A stretch of 10,430 nucleotides of DNA from Candidatus Trichofilum aggregatum. GTDB lineage: Bacteria; Chloroflexota; Anaerolineae; Promineifilales; Promineifilaceae. Position 1 is the first letter of the stretch, and every line of letters begins with the position of its first letter. The DNA lies in assembly GCA_016716885.1 (NCBI GenBank), contig JADJUV010000167.1, positions 1 to 10,430 on the forward strand. The letters are read 5' to 3'. Under the pieces are notes generated by a model that did not search any database, was not told where the DNA came from, and saw only the letters and a program-made list of their open reading frames with translations. Below are positions 1-6,688 of this stretch, piece by piece. The position numbers and the translations under genes are program-made.

Positions 1-6
1 GGGGTG

Positions 7-1218
7 TTAGGCGGAAGGCCAGTCCTTACAACCCAACACCGGCAGAAGTAAAATCACAACTCCCAGCAATGCCGTGCGCATACCCCACCATTGGGCGATG
101 GCCGCCATCATTATGCCGCCTATCACCTGCCCCAGGGCATCAAGCTGGCCGTTCATGGAAAGAACGGTGGCCCGCACCTGAGGTTCGGCGATTTGTCGGT
201 TGAGCCAGGCCCCATACAGGGGGCCATTAGCCACACGCAAGACAGAATTCAAGGTAATGGCACTCATTGCCAGCCCCACATGACCGGTTAACGCAAAAAT
301 GGTGAGGGTGATAAGATAGCCGGTTGTCATTATCATCTGTACCCAGATGACGGTGCGGGGTTGGTTCAGGTTCGGCTGACGCCGGATGAATTCGGTGATG
401 CCCAGGTTGAGGCAAGATGAGGGCTACTTCGATGAGGCCAAACCAGGTGACAGCGGTCAGACCACCTATCTGGTGAGGTGAAGTTGGTGAGCAGGTGAGC
501 TTGCCACGAGACGGTCTCGCCCTTCGCTGGACAGGCCAAAGATGATGGCGATGACATGATGAGGATAAGGGTATCGCGCGCGGACCACCCTGATCCCTCT
601 CCTTGAAACGTGTGCCCCATCTTCTGCCAGGAATTACGATCTGGTTGGCGGCGTCGGGTTTGAACCCTGTTTCCGGCATAACCCCCGCCAGAAAGCGGCC
701 ATCAGGAGAATGCCCGCCTCCGCCTATGAGCATAGGCAGATTATGGCGGATAGAACCCAACCCCATCCCCAAACCCAACCCTAATAAGGTGGCCACTAAC
801 CCCACCGAAAGCCCGCAGATAAGCCTGGGTCAGCTTACTTTCGCCAATTTCGTCAGCCAACCAGGCATCTTGCGCCCCGCTAGTGAAGGTATAACCGATA
901 CCCCATACCACCTGAGCCAGGAGCACCGGCACAAAAAAAGGGAATAACCCTTCCATCAGAAAACCGATCCCGATGATGACGTAACCAATGAGCAGAGACA
1001 GGCGGCGACTGCGTAAGTCGGCGACAATGCCGGTAGGAATTTCAAAGAGCAAGACGGCTAGTTTCAGGCTGTGCCTAACATGATCAGTTGAAAGGGGTTC
1101 AGGCCCACATCTTCCACGCGGTAAATGCCGGTGATAAAACCCCAAACGGTGAAGAAAAAAGCCATGCCCCCGCTGAAAGAATGAGAAAAACGGTGTAAGC
1201 AGGTAATTTACGGTTCAT
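7..1218 (-). pseudogene. MFS transporter (drug:H+ antiporter type), multiply frameshifted
   Basis: This is a relic of an inner-membrane major facilitator superfamily exporter of about 400 residues. Its pieces are readable in order across frames. The start is at 1218 (MNRKLPAYTVFLILSAG), then MAFFFTVWGFITG in another frame. Next, about 1075-790, comes the motif-A-like loop GIVADLRSRRLSLLIGY followed by TSGAQDAWLADEIGE. Then come GLVATLLGLGLG and AGVMPETGFKP (805 to about 640), HLLTNFTSP and GGLTAVTWFGLIE (about 520-420), and the C-terminal piece 336-7 with VANGPLYGAWLNRQI and VRATVLSMNGQLDALGQVIGG, ending in TAA. At least six frame changes are needed. Those I could resolve, near 1170 and 1073, are each explained by loss of one base in a G or C run. 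Substrate unknown. No good ribosome binding site precedes 1218. It may be a true pseudogene or an error-rich stretch. Family call confident, intactness not. Confidence 0.8.
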
Positions 1219-1255
1219 CGTGAACGAGTTTCATGGATGAAAGATCAAAAAAAAG

Positions 1256-1364
1256 TTACACAGAGGGCACGGAGAGGGAAGCAAAGTTACAGATTTACAG
1301 AGAAAACCTAAGTCATCTTTGATAAAGTCTCTGTGGTTCTCTGTGTCTCCTCTGTGTGCTCTGG
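1256..1364. repeat. CTCTGTG-type intergenic inverted repeat
   Basis: The left arm (about 1256-1275, ACACAGAGGGCACGGAGAG) and the right arm (about 1328-1364, repeated CTCTGTG units) are imperfect reverse complements around a roughly 50-base AT-richer centre. The right arm is a string of near-identical CTCTGTG/CTCTGTGT words. Similar CACAGAG/CTCTGTG intergenic repeats are, to my recollection, widespread in Chloroflexota, Planctomycetes and some other phyla. It sits between the MFS relic and the RIO relic and supplies the nonsense tail of the latter. Confidence 0.6.
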
Positions 1365-1917
1365 TGCACCTTCTTTTCAAGTTGGGTGAGATGATAAAAA
1401 CTCCGGGGTCGGTGAGGTAGCGGTCCCAGAGCGCGCCGCGATCCTCGCCCATTGGCCCTGACCCCAGCGGCGTAAAATATTGACACACCGGGGTCACGCA
1501 AGATGCGCCCATCTTTGTAAATGGCGTTATTTTTTAAGGTGCGTAACATGCGCGGCCGGTACAGTTTGGCCGCCAACAAAACTTGCTCTACGGTGGTTCC
1601 TGCCAGACAAAGGTAGACGTTGGCTTCTTTGCCCCCTTTCACCAGGCGGGTGAGGTCGGTGATGAGTTTGTCCTGGTAGAAGAGAGGAGTGGAGTTGATT
1701 ACCCATTGGCGTTCATGGTGCAGGGATCGAGCGCGGCCGCGTAGCTGGGCACATAATCATCCCCCTCACCCATCTGGACGATGTCATCTTGTTTGTGAGC
1801 CACAGGGGCGGGCCGCAAATGTTTGGGCATTTTCCCTTTGCGGCCGCGATGCGCCTGGCGGCTCAGGTTAGTTGGATCAAAAGAATCAAAAGAGTCAGGC
1901 CATTCAAAACGAGTCAT
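1313..1917 (-). pseudogene. RIO-family serine protein kinase, frameshifted and truncated
   Basis: Only about the first 140 codons of a RIO-like atypical protein kinase are recognisable (1917 to about 1490). The ATG at 1917 opens MTRFEWPDSFDSFDP, a basic stretch with HRGRKGK, then DDYVPSYAAALDP. A one-base deletion between about 1721 and 1730 moves the rest to the next frame: HHERQWV, LITDLTRLVKGGKEANVYLC (the RIO nucleotide-binding loop), then LLAAKLYRPRMLRTLKNNAIY and KDGRILRDP. After about position 1490 kinase similarity stops. No catalytic loop or metal-binding Asp is present, and the frame runs on into the CTCTGTG repeat and ends at 1313. RIO kinases are best known from archaea and eukaryotic ribosome maturation, with some bacterial members. 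This copy cannot be an active kinase as written. Confidence 0.72.
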
Positions 1918-1957
1918 GGTGTTGGAAATCCTCAAGTGTAAATGTGTTTCGTGTTTG

Positions 1958-2020
1958 TAGTGCGTAGTGCAAGGTGCGTGTTGCTGTTAGAAATCTCTCA
2001 ATCTCTCAGTCTCTTAATCT
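1958..2020. repeat. Degenerate 7-bp tandem repeat array (nine units)
   Basis: The DNA divides into consecutive heptads: TAGTGCG, TAGTGCA, AGGTGCG, TGTTGCT, GTTAGAA, ATCTCTC, AATCTCT, CAGTCTC, TTAATCT. The first units follow a TAGTGCN pattern and the last four an AATCTCT-like pattern, with a transition between them. This resembles the short tandemly repeated repetitive (STRR) heptamers known in cyanobacteria. It lies in the spacer right of the RIO relic and contains no convincing gene. Confidence 0.6.
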
Positions 2021-2053
2021 CCAAAACCCCGCACCACTAATTTATTCAACCCG

Positions 2054-2276
2054 GCCCAATCCCCCCGTAGGACATGGCATGAGGCTCATAGCCAGGCAGG
2101 CTATGGGCAGAAGAATGGCTTTTTTGGCTGAAAGGGGGATTGGGCTTGCCCACGAGAATCTGGCTTCTCTAAAAGCTAGATTTCTGGGATCAGGCCCAGA
2201 AACAAAAAAGCCACAGGTGAAAACACCTGCGGCCAGGGATGTTTAATCGAAAGAAGAGGGGATCAGGCGATTAAAC
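2054..2276. other. Cluster of strong hairpins, possible structured RNA or mobile palindrome
   Basis: At least four perfect stems are packed here. GCCCAATCCCCC (2054-2065) pairs with 2134-2145 and encloses CATAGCC/GGCTATG (2087-2093/2099-2105, 5-base loop). TTTCTGGG pairs with CCCAGAAA (2181-2188/2195-2202). CAGGTG/CACCTG (2214-2219/2224-2229) closes an AAAA loop. GTTTAATCG/CGATTAAAC pairs 2241-2249 with 2268-2276. In addition GGCTTTTTT (2117-2125) is complementary to AAAAAAGCC (2204-2212), a pairing that would cross the outer stem. An open frame across the area (1974-2246) is not protein-like. The role is unknown; a structured transcript or a composite palindromic repeat would both fit. Confidence 0.5.
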
Positions 2277-2358
2277 CCGAGGCGCAGAGGCGTTGACACC
2301 GACTGTGTTTGTTTGAGCAAATGTGGTTACTTGCATATACGCCTCCCTACGAGAATAG

Positions 2359-2392
2359 TACTGAGTGCTGAGAACAGAGTGAACGCTCACTC
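2359..2392. repeat. Short heptad run ending in an operator-like palindrome
   Basis: The heptads TACTGAG, TGCTGAG and AACAGAG (2359-2379) run into GAGTGAACGCTCACTC (2377-2392), which has 6-bp perfect arms around ACGC. The palindrome has the look of a TetR-type operator, but no regulator of that family lies nearby, so it may be only part of the repeat. Confidence 0.35.
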
Positions 2393-2457
2393 GCTAGTTT
2401 CATCCATCTTGGTACGCCCTGGTTTTAAAAACCGCCTGCAAAATGAATGGGGTTTTG

Positions 2458-2486
2458 TTGAACCGGGCGAAAGTCTAGCATAAAAA
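2458..2486 (+). promoter_or_regulatory. Possible sigma70-type promoter upstream of the zinc-ribbon gene
   Basis: TTGAAC (2458-2463) and TAAAAA (2481-2486) are separated by 17 bases. The site points toward the gene at 2733, leaving a leader of about 240 bases. That leader holds a 31-codon frame (2516-2611) behind AAAGGAAA and, at about 2628-2660, a CACGAATTAACACGAAT word typical of dispersed intergenic repeats. Otherwise 2277-2732 shows only the palindrome GGTTTTAAAAACC (2421-2433) and no gene I can support. Confidence 0.3.
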
Positions 2487-2732
2487 CGGGCGGCTCGTCA
2501 ATATGTTAAAGGAAAATGAGTAAAATAAGGGTACTTTGCGATTTGTGCCGGGCGTTGCCTGTTCCGGGTGCATGGCGTATGATGAGACGGTTGGCTCGGC
2601 TGTGCGTATAAAATTGGGGGCAGAAAGAAGCCACGAATTAACACGAATTTTTTCTTGGTTTGGCGTCCTTTGCGCCGGGGTGTGAGTTTTTCAGGAATTC
2701 AACGTTGTGCCTCAAATGGGCCAACAGGAACG

Positions 2733-4040
2733 ATGATTATGGCGAAGAAACAAGTGGTCTCTACCAGTCGCCGGGTGGATGCCAGTAAAGCTGGACAACA
2801 GGCGACGCCTGGCACAGAGCCAAAATATGTAGGCACGTTTGAGTCGGAGTGGACATGTAGCAGTTGCGGCCGCACCGCCATTCCCGGTTCTGTCAAAGTG
2901 TGCCCATCCTGTGCCCACCCCAAGGATGCCAGCGAAACATACCAGGAGCCAGGGCAACGCGGCCGCTACCTCAGCCCAAGCGAACTGGCCGAACGAGGCG
3001 TAGACCCGACCCAGCATCTCTCTGATGAGACCTGTGAATTTTGCGGTGGCAAAATCAAGCCGGGCACACCGATATGCCCCCATTGCAACGCCAATCTGGT
3101 GGATGTGGGCTATGCGAGCCGCCAATGCCCGAACTGCCAACAAGAAACAAATGAGATGAGTTGCCCGGCTTGTGGTGCGGCTACGGTAGCCAAAGGGGAG
3201 AAACCGGTCGCGGCCGCGGTCAAACCCGTCTCTCGTCCTGCCTCTCGTTCCGCCTTCATGGGTATTGGCCTGGGCGTGGCGGCACTCCTACTGGTGTGCG
3301 GATTCTGTGTCATAGCTGGTTTTGCCCTGCTGTGGGCTACCGATCAGCCAGAGCCGGTCACGGTCACGGATGTGTATTGGCAACGCACCATCTTGCTTGA
3401 GGAGTATAAGTACAACGAACGAGGCGATTGGGCCTTGCCTGCCACGGCCGACCTTATCAGCACGGAGGAGAAAATTCACCATTACAACGATGTGCTGACT
3501 GGGTATGTGGAACAGTGTCACATGGAATCACAACTGGCAGGTTCCCGGCAGGAGTGTGGCTACGAACAATCGTGCCAATCCGTCTCTGTTTATGATTACA
3601 CGGAAACGGTCTGTTATGATGACGGCACCTGTGATGATCGGGATGTGTACCGCACGGAACAGCAGTGCCAGGATGAATATGTGTGCGAGGATGTGCCCAA
3701 CTATCAAGATGTGCAGGTGTGTCAGGATGTGCCGCAATACATTCAAGAGCCAGTTTATCAACCGTGGTACACCTTTAACATCTGGGAATGGGTGGTCACT
3801 GAGCCAGTGGTCGCCGAAGGGAACAATCTCAGCCCAGTCTGGCCCGATGTGCCGCAGAGTGACACGATTCGTGAACAGACCAATGGCCGCATGGAAACGT
3901 GTACCCTTACCCTGTCCGGTGAAGAAGATAACAGCTACACCTACGATATCCCCTGTACGGAGTTTGGTCGTTATGAGCGGGGAACCCGGTGGGAGCGCGA
4001 TTATTCGGGGACGTTGACGCCAGTGACCAGTGACCAGTGA
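2733..4040 (+). CDS. Zinc-ribbon membrane protein with Cys-rich extracytoplasmic domain
   Basis: A 435-residue protein of unknown function. The frame is open from 2655, but I start at 2733 (MIMAKKQ) because AGGA lies 5 bases upstream and the earlier part encodes dispersed-repeat DNA; ATG 2739 is also possible. The N-terminal half carries three zinc-ribbon-like Cys sets: C42/C45 with C57/C60, C101/C104 with C115/C118, and C132/C135 with C144/C147. An Ala/Pro/Lys linker follows, then one hydrophobic segment (about 175-202). The remaining 230 residues are acidic and aromatic, with about ten Cys between 262 and 408 and a short internal repeat (CEDVPNYQDVQVCQDVPQY). Topology is inferred: ribbons in the cytoplasm, Cys-rich part outside, possibly disulphide-bonded. 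The last residues VTSDQ and the stop codon come from a CAGTGAC heptad repeat, so the natural C-terminus may have been overwritten. Three GCGGCCGC sites lie inside the gene. Confidence 0.75.
   Translation: MIMAKKQVVSTSRRVDASKAGQQATPGTEPKYVGTFESEWTCSSCGRTAIPGSVKVCPSCAHPKDASETYQEPGQRGRYLSPSELAERGVDPTQHLSDETCEFCGGKIKPGTPICPHCNANLVDVGYASRQCPNCQQETNEMSCPACGAATVAKGEKPVAAAVKPVSRPASRSAFMGIGLGVAALLLVCGFCVIAGFALLWATDQPEPVTVTDVYWQRTILLEEYKYNERGDWALPATADLISTEEKIHHYNDVLTGYVEQCHMESQLAGSRQECGYEQSCQSVSVYDYTETVCYDDGTCDDRDVYRTEQQCQDEYVCEDVPNYQDVQVCQDVPQYIQEPVYQPWYTFNIWEWVVTEPVVAEGNNLSPVWPDVPQSDTIREQTNGRMETCTLTLSGEEDNSYTYDIPCTEFGRYERGTRWERDYSGTLTPVTSDQ
4021..4040. repeat. CAGTGAC heptad array at a gene end
   Basis: Two perfect CAGTGAC units plus CAGTGA span the last codons and the TGA stop of the zinc-ribbon gene. 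A degenerate continuation may follow (TTAACTTATCAGTCA). Confidence 0.65.
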
Positions 4041-4045
4041 TTAAC

Positions 4046-4075
4046 TTATCAGTCATGGGACACGCTGTTTATACT
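4046..4075 (+). promoter_or_regulatory. Possible promoter of the DUF4058 gene
   Basis: TATACT (4070-4075) is a good -10 box. TTATCA 18 bases upstream is a weak -35. The gene at 4106 may equally be read through from the zinc-ribbon gene 65 bases upstream. Confidence 0.3.
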
Positions 4076-4105
4076 GATGCCATCTCGTAATCTGGAGATT
4101 TGGTA

Positions 4106-4885
4106 ATGCCCTCACCTTTTCCTGGCATGGACCCGTACCTGGAAGGCTCACTCTGGCCTGATGTACATCAACGGCTGGCGACAGAGATGAGTGATTTGTT
4201 GACACCCCATTTGCGGCCGCGTTATGTGGCACGTCTGGCCGTGGCGACCATCTATGACCAATCCCCTGAACATGAAATCGGTATTTTGTATCCTGATGTA
4301 GAGATTATCCGTCGCCGCAAGGTGAAGCCGGTTACATCAGGGTCAACACTGGTCAAAGAGGTCGTGCGACCTATCAGCAAAGCCTTAACCGTGCCCATTC
4401 TTGACTTTTCGGTGCGGGTGGCCAATGTGGAGATTTATGACCGACAGTTAAACCAACTGATTACCAGCATTGAAATCCTCTCGCCGGTCAACAAGCGTGA
4501 GCCAGGTTTGGGCAAATACCGGCAAAAACAGCGTCAGCTACAAGAAGCAGGTGTCCATTTGTTGGAGATTGATTTGCTGCGGCGTGGTCAACGACCGACC
4601 TTTTTGCCCGGTGTGCCTGATTCCCCTTACATCATTACCTTAACCAGGGCTGGTGCGGCCGCGATGGATGTGTGGCCGGTACGTTTGCAAGATGAGTTAC
4701 CGGTAGTGGCTGTCCCGTTGCGAGCACCCGATGATGATCTACCCCTCGACTTGGGTCTGGCGCTGAGCCGCATTTACGACAAAGCCGCCTATGACCTCAG
4801 CCTCGATTACACCCAACCACCCCCGCCCCCCGCTTTATCTACCGAAGATCAAACCTGGCTACAGCAACAAGTTAGTGACCAGTGA
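4106..4885 (+). CDS. DUF4058 family protein
   Basis: A 259-residue soluble protein. It opens with the family signature MPSPFPGMDPYLE followed by WPDVHQRL, and ends with the usual proline run (PPPPPALSTEDQTWL). The frame could begin at TTG 4100, but ATG 4106 restores the canonical N-terminus and has GGAG 9 bases upstream. Residues 121-159 read SIEILSPVNK, then K137, then HLLEIDLLRR. This recalls the acidic and lysine residues of PD-(D/E)XK nuclease folds such as Uma2/DUF820, but that link is my inference and no activity is established. DUF4058 proteins are, as I recall, common and multicopy in cyanobacteria, Chloroflexota and Planctomycetes. The final VSDQ and stop lie in a degenerate CAGTGAC array like that ending the upstream gene. 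The protein looks intact, with no signal peptide or membrane segment. Confidence 0.88.
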   Translation: MPSPFPGMDPYLEGSLWPDVHQRLATEMSDLLTPHLRPRYVARLAVATIYDQSPEHEIGILYPDVEIIRRRKVKPVTSGSTLVKEVVRPISKALTVPILDFSVRVANVEIYDRQLNQLITSIEILSPVNKREPGLGKYRQKQRQLQEAGVHLLEIDLLRRGQRPTFLPGVPDSPYIITLTRAGAAAMDVWPVRLQDELPVVAVPLRAPDDDLPLDLGLALSRIYDKAAYDLSLDYTQPPPPPALSTEDQTWLQQQVSDQ

Positions 4886-4900
4886 GCAGTTATCAATCAC
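4873..4900. repeat. Degenerate CAGTGAC heptads at a gene end
   Basis: Four consecutive units TAGTGAC, CAGTGAG, CAGTTAT and CAATCAC overlap the stop codon of the DUF4058 gene, as in the array at 4021. Confidence 0.55.
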
Positions 4901-4910
4901 CTTCTCATCA

Positions 4911-4974
4911 AGTGCCTGGCACGGGGCAGGTAAGTCTCGTCATGACGAGGTTTACCCGCCCCGTGCCAGGCACT
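4911..4974. repeat. 64-bp near-perfect palindrome between convergent genes
   Basis: The 32-base arms match at 29 of 32 positions, and two of the three mismatches would be G-U pairs in RNA. The outer word is AGTGCCTGGCACGGGGC and the loopless centre is CTCGTCATGACGAG. It lies between the stop of the plus-strand DUF4058 gene (4885) and that of minus-strand glpD (5011). It may end transcription from both sides, although no T-run follows either arm. The outer AGTGCCTGGCAC/GTGCCAGGCACT ends suggest a dispersed palindromic repeat family. Confidence 0.75.
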
Positions 4975-5010
4975 GATCGTTCAACTCACTTGAAACACAC
5001 CCATTGGCAA

Positions 5011-6075
5011 TTAGCTATTGACGATTTTCTTCTCCCCTTGCCCCACTAATCCCGGCAGACTGTAAGCCCCATGCCAACGCGTGGTGTAATTGTTCAACTC
5101 TTCTTGCCAGCGAGTGTCATCCCAACCCAACTCCGGCTGAACGATGGGGCGAATCTGGTCCATCCAGGGCAGGCCCCCTTGCGGTAGGAGCAGGCCCAAC
5201 CGGGTGCGGCGCAGGAGCAGGTCATCCAGGTGAATGACCCCTTCGGCGTAGGCGGCCCAGCGTAGTTCGGCCCAGAGGGTGGGGGTATGGGCGATGGGTT
5301 GCCACTCTTCGGCGGGGGATTGGCTGAGGAGCGCGGCCGCGTCCCCGCCATACCGCCCAATCAAACGCACACAAGTGGGCAGGGGTAAGGCCAGATCGGC
5401 ACAGGTTGGCGTGACGACCTCATCCAGCACCCGCCCTTTGCGAAAAACGGGCATGTTAGGCAAATGGTGATGGATCATTTTCAGCGCATCCAAGGCCATC
5501 ACCCGGAAAGTCGTCAACTTACCCCCCGTCACCGTTAGTAACCCATTTTCCCACCAGACCACATGCTCCCGTGACTCCTTCGACGGGTCGGTTTGCCCGG
5601 TGTTGACCACGGGGCGCACCCCGGCAAAAGTGGCTTGCACATCGGCGGTCGTGATTTCTTGTCCGGGGAAAGCGTGGTGCAGGCCTTCGAGCAGGTAGCC
5701 GACTTCATCGGCGGTGATGGCTGGTTCGGCGGTTAGGGGCTGATGATGATCCACATCGGTGGTGCCAAAGAGGGTGACACCCTCCCAGGGAATGGCCATA
5801 ATGGGGCGACGGTCTACCGGGTGGTTGAAGCTGACGGCGCGATTGACGGGTAGCCGGTTTGCCGGAATGACCAGATGGCTACCTCGCAGCGGCCGCATTT
5901 TGTGTGCCTGCTCCAAGTTGCCGCGCAGGGTATCCGTTTCGGCCCCGGTGGCGTTGACGACCACTTTGGCCTGGAGTTCGAGGGAAGTCGCGGCCGCGCC
6001 TGGGGCTACATCCCGCACCACCACACACCACACCTGACCATCGTTCTGGCGCAGGATATTTTCCCCCGAAGGCAT
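5011..6075 (-). CDS. glpD: Aerobic glycerol-3-phosphate dehydrogenase, C-terminal two thirds (open frame)
   Basis: The 354-residue open part of an FAD-dependent glycerol-3-phosphate dehydrogenase (GlpD/GlpA type), which oxidises sn-glycerol 3-phosphate to dihydroxyacetone phosphate and passes electrons to quinone at the membrane. Recognisable blocks are VVNATGAETD, RPLRGSHLVIPANRL, RPIMAIPWEGVTLFGTTDVDH, FAGVRPVV with DPSKESREH, and GLLTVTGGKLTTFRVMA. The C-terminal DAO_C-like helical domain follows (about 235-354). The first Met (MPSGENILRQ) is internal to the family alignment and has no ribosome binding site. The FAD-binding N-terminus lies upstream in other frames (6076-6620), so this product alone would lack the dinucleotide-binding fold. 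It ends 37 bases from a 64-bp palindrome. The family call is firm; whether the gene works is doubtful as written. Confidence 0.85.
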   Translation of the reverse strand: MPSGENILRQNDGQVWCVVVRDVAPGAAATSLELQAKVVVNATGAETDTLRGNLEQAHKMRPLRGSHLVIPANRLPVNRAVSFNHPVDRRPIMAIPWEGVTLFGTTDVDHHQPLTAEPAITADEVGYLLEGLHHAFPGQEITTADVQATFAGVRPVVNTGQTDPSKESREHVVWWENGLLTVTGGKLTTFRVMALDALKMIHHHLPNMPVFRKGRVLDEVVTPTCADLALPLPTCVRLIGRYGGDAAALLSQSPAEEWQPIAHTPTLWAELRWAAYAEGVIHLDDLLLRRTRLGLLLPQGGLPWMDQIRPIVQPELGWDDTRWQEELNNYTTRWHGAYSLPGLVGQGEKKIVNS

Positions 6076-6620
6076 AATTCAGGGCCAGACCACCATCTCA
6101 CCCTTCCCGGATGACCCGTAAAACCAGCCGGGCATCATCCGTTTGGGCGTCAAAGTAGCGGAACCGCCCCGTAACTGTTCGGGCGACAGCATGGGAATGC
6201 GGCGCAGAATGGCCTCGGTGGGGAGTAACGTCGCCCCAGTTCATGCCCAGGGTGTCGTAGACGGCCAAGGCCAACCCCATCATCCAGCGGGGTACACCGT
6301 CATCTTTGTAGTGGGCAAGAGGAAACCGAGCGGGTTGACTAGCCCTCACCTTCTTCGAGCAGGCGTTCCCGCTCGCGGACGGAGTGCAGGGTGGTGAGGA
6401 TTTGCCCGTTTTTGAGGTAGCGCAAACCGCCATGCACCAGCTTGCTGGAGCGGCTGGATGTGCCGGAAGCGAGTCACGTCCTTCCAGGAGCAAGACCCGC
6501 AGGCCCGCCCGCGCCGCCTCGCGCAGAATCCCGCGCCGGTAATGCCCCCCCGATAACAATGATGTCCCAGGGCCGGTTAAGTTGTTCCCAGGTGTATTGA
6601 CGCTGGCTTTTTGTCCACAT
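6076..6620 (-). pseudogene. glpD: N-terminal third of glpD, broken by several indels
   Basis: This continues the gene ending at 5011; together they span about 535 codons, normal for GlpD. ATG 6620 opens MWTKSQRQYTWEQLNRPWD then IIVIGG, the FAD-binding Rossmann loop. The GxGxxG motif is broken by one missing G in the seven-G run near 6544-6550, after which ILREAARAGLRVLLLEGRD resumes in another frame. Further single-base losses are needed in the TTC of RDFASG, at EGEGLVNP, after NWGDVT and at LRGGFRYF, and a TGA interrupts VIREG*DGGLALNYA. HYKDDGVPRWMMGL and FRYFDAQTDDARLVLRVIREG are readable pieces. Clustering of errors here, with 1,065 intact bases downstream, is odd for old decay. The start has no clear Shine-Dalgarno and lies 68 bases after fadR, suggesting cotranscription. 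Confidence 0.75.
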
Positions 6621-6638
6621 GTTTTTTAGAGGTGAGAG

Positions 6639-6681
6639 GGGAGTGTGGAGGGGTGAGAGACGCTCCCCCCTCCACACTCCC
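6639..6681. other. 15-bp hairpin between fadR and glpD
   Basis: GGGAGTGTGGAGGGG (6639-6653) pairs perfectly with 6667-6681 around a 13-base loop. It occupies the gap between the fadR stop and the glpD start. No T-run follows on the minus strand, so an RNA-processing or partial-termination role is possible but unproven. Confidence 0.6.
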
Positions 6682-6688
6682 TCCTCCA

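Noticed and set aside
603..947. Plus-strand frame of 114 codons
   Set aside because: It is antisense to the MFS relic, whose minus-strand fragments show clear family motifs.
1974..2246. Plus-strand open frame of 90 codons
   Set aside because: It is built from heptad repeats and hairpins, has no ribosome binding site and no protein-like composition.
2241..2276. Integron attC-like site (GTTTAATCG/CGATTAAAC)
   Set aside because: The core does not fit GTTRRRY/RYYYAAC and no integrase or cassette array is present.
2377..2392. TetR-family operator
   Set aside because: The palindrome is operator-like, but no TetR gene is nearby and the sequence overlaps a heptad run; not called as a regulatory site.
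2516..2611. 31-codon frame behind AAAGGAAA (MSKIRVLCDLCR start)
   Set aside because: Spacing to the start is short and no family is recognised; kept only as a note in the leader of the next gene.
2655..2732. Earlier start of the zinc-ribbon gene
   Set aside because: The 26 extra codons overlap dispersed-repeat DNA (CACGAATT and CGTCCTTTGCG words), and AGGA precedes 2733 instead.
3505..4017. Plus-strand frame of 170 codons inside the zinc-ribbon gene
   Set aside because: It is a shifted reading of the Cys-rich domain; the repeated Met/Arg/Cys pattern is an artefact of GATGTG and TGTG words.
4911..4974. Ordinary rho-independent terminator
   Set aside because: No U-run follows on either strand, and the stem is far longer than usual with no loop; listed as a palindromic repeat instead.
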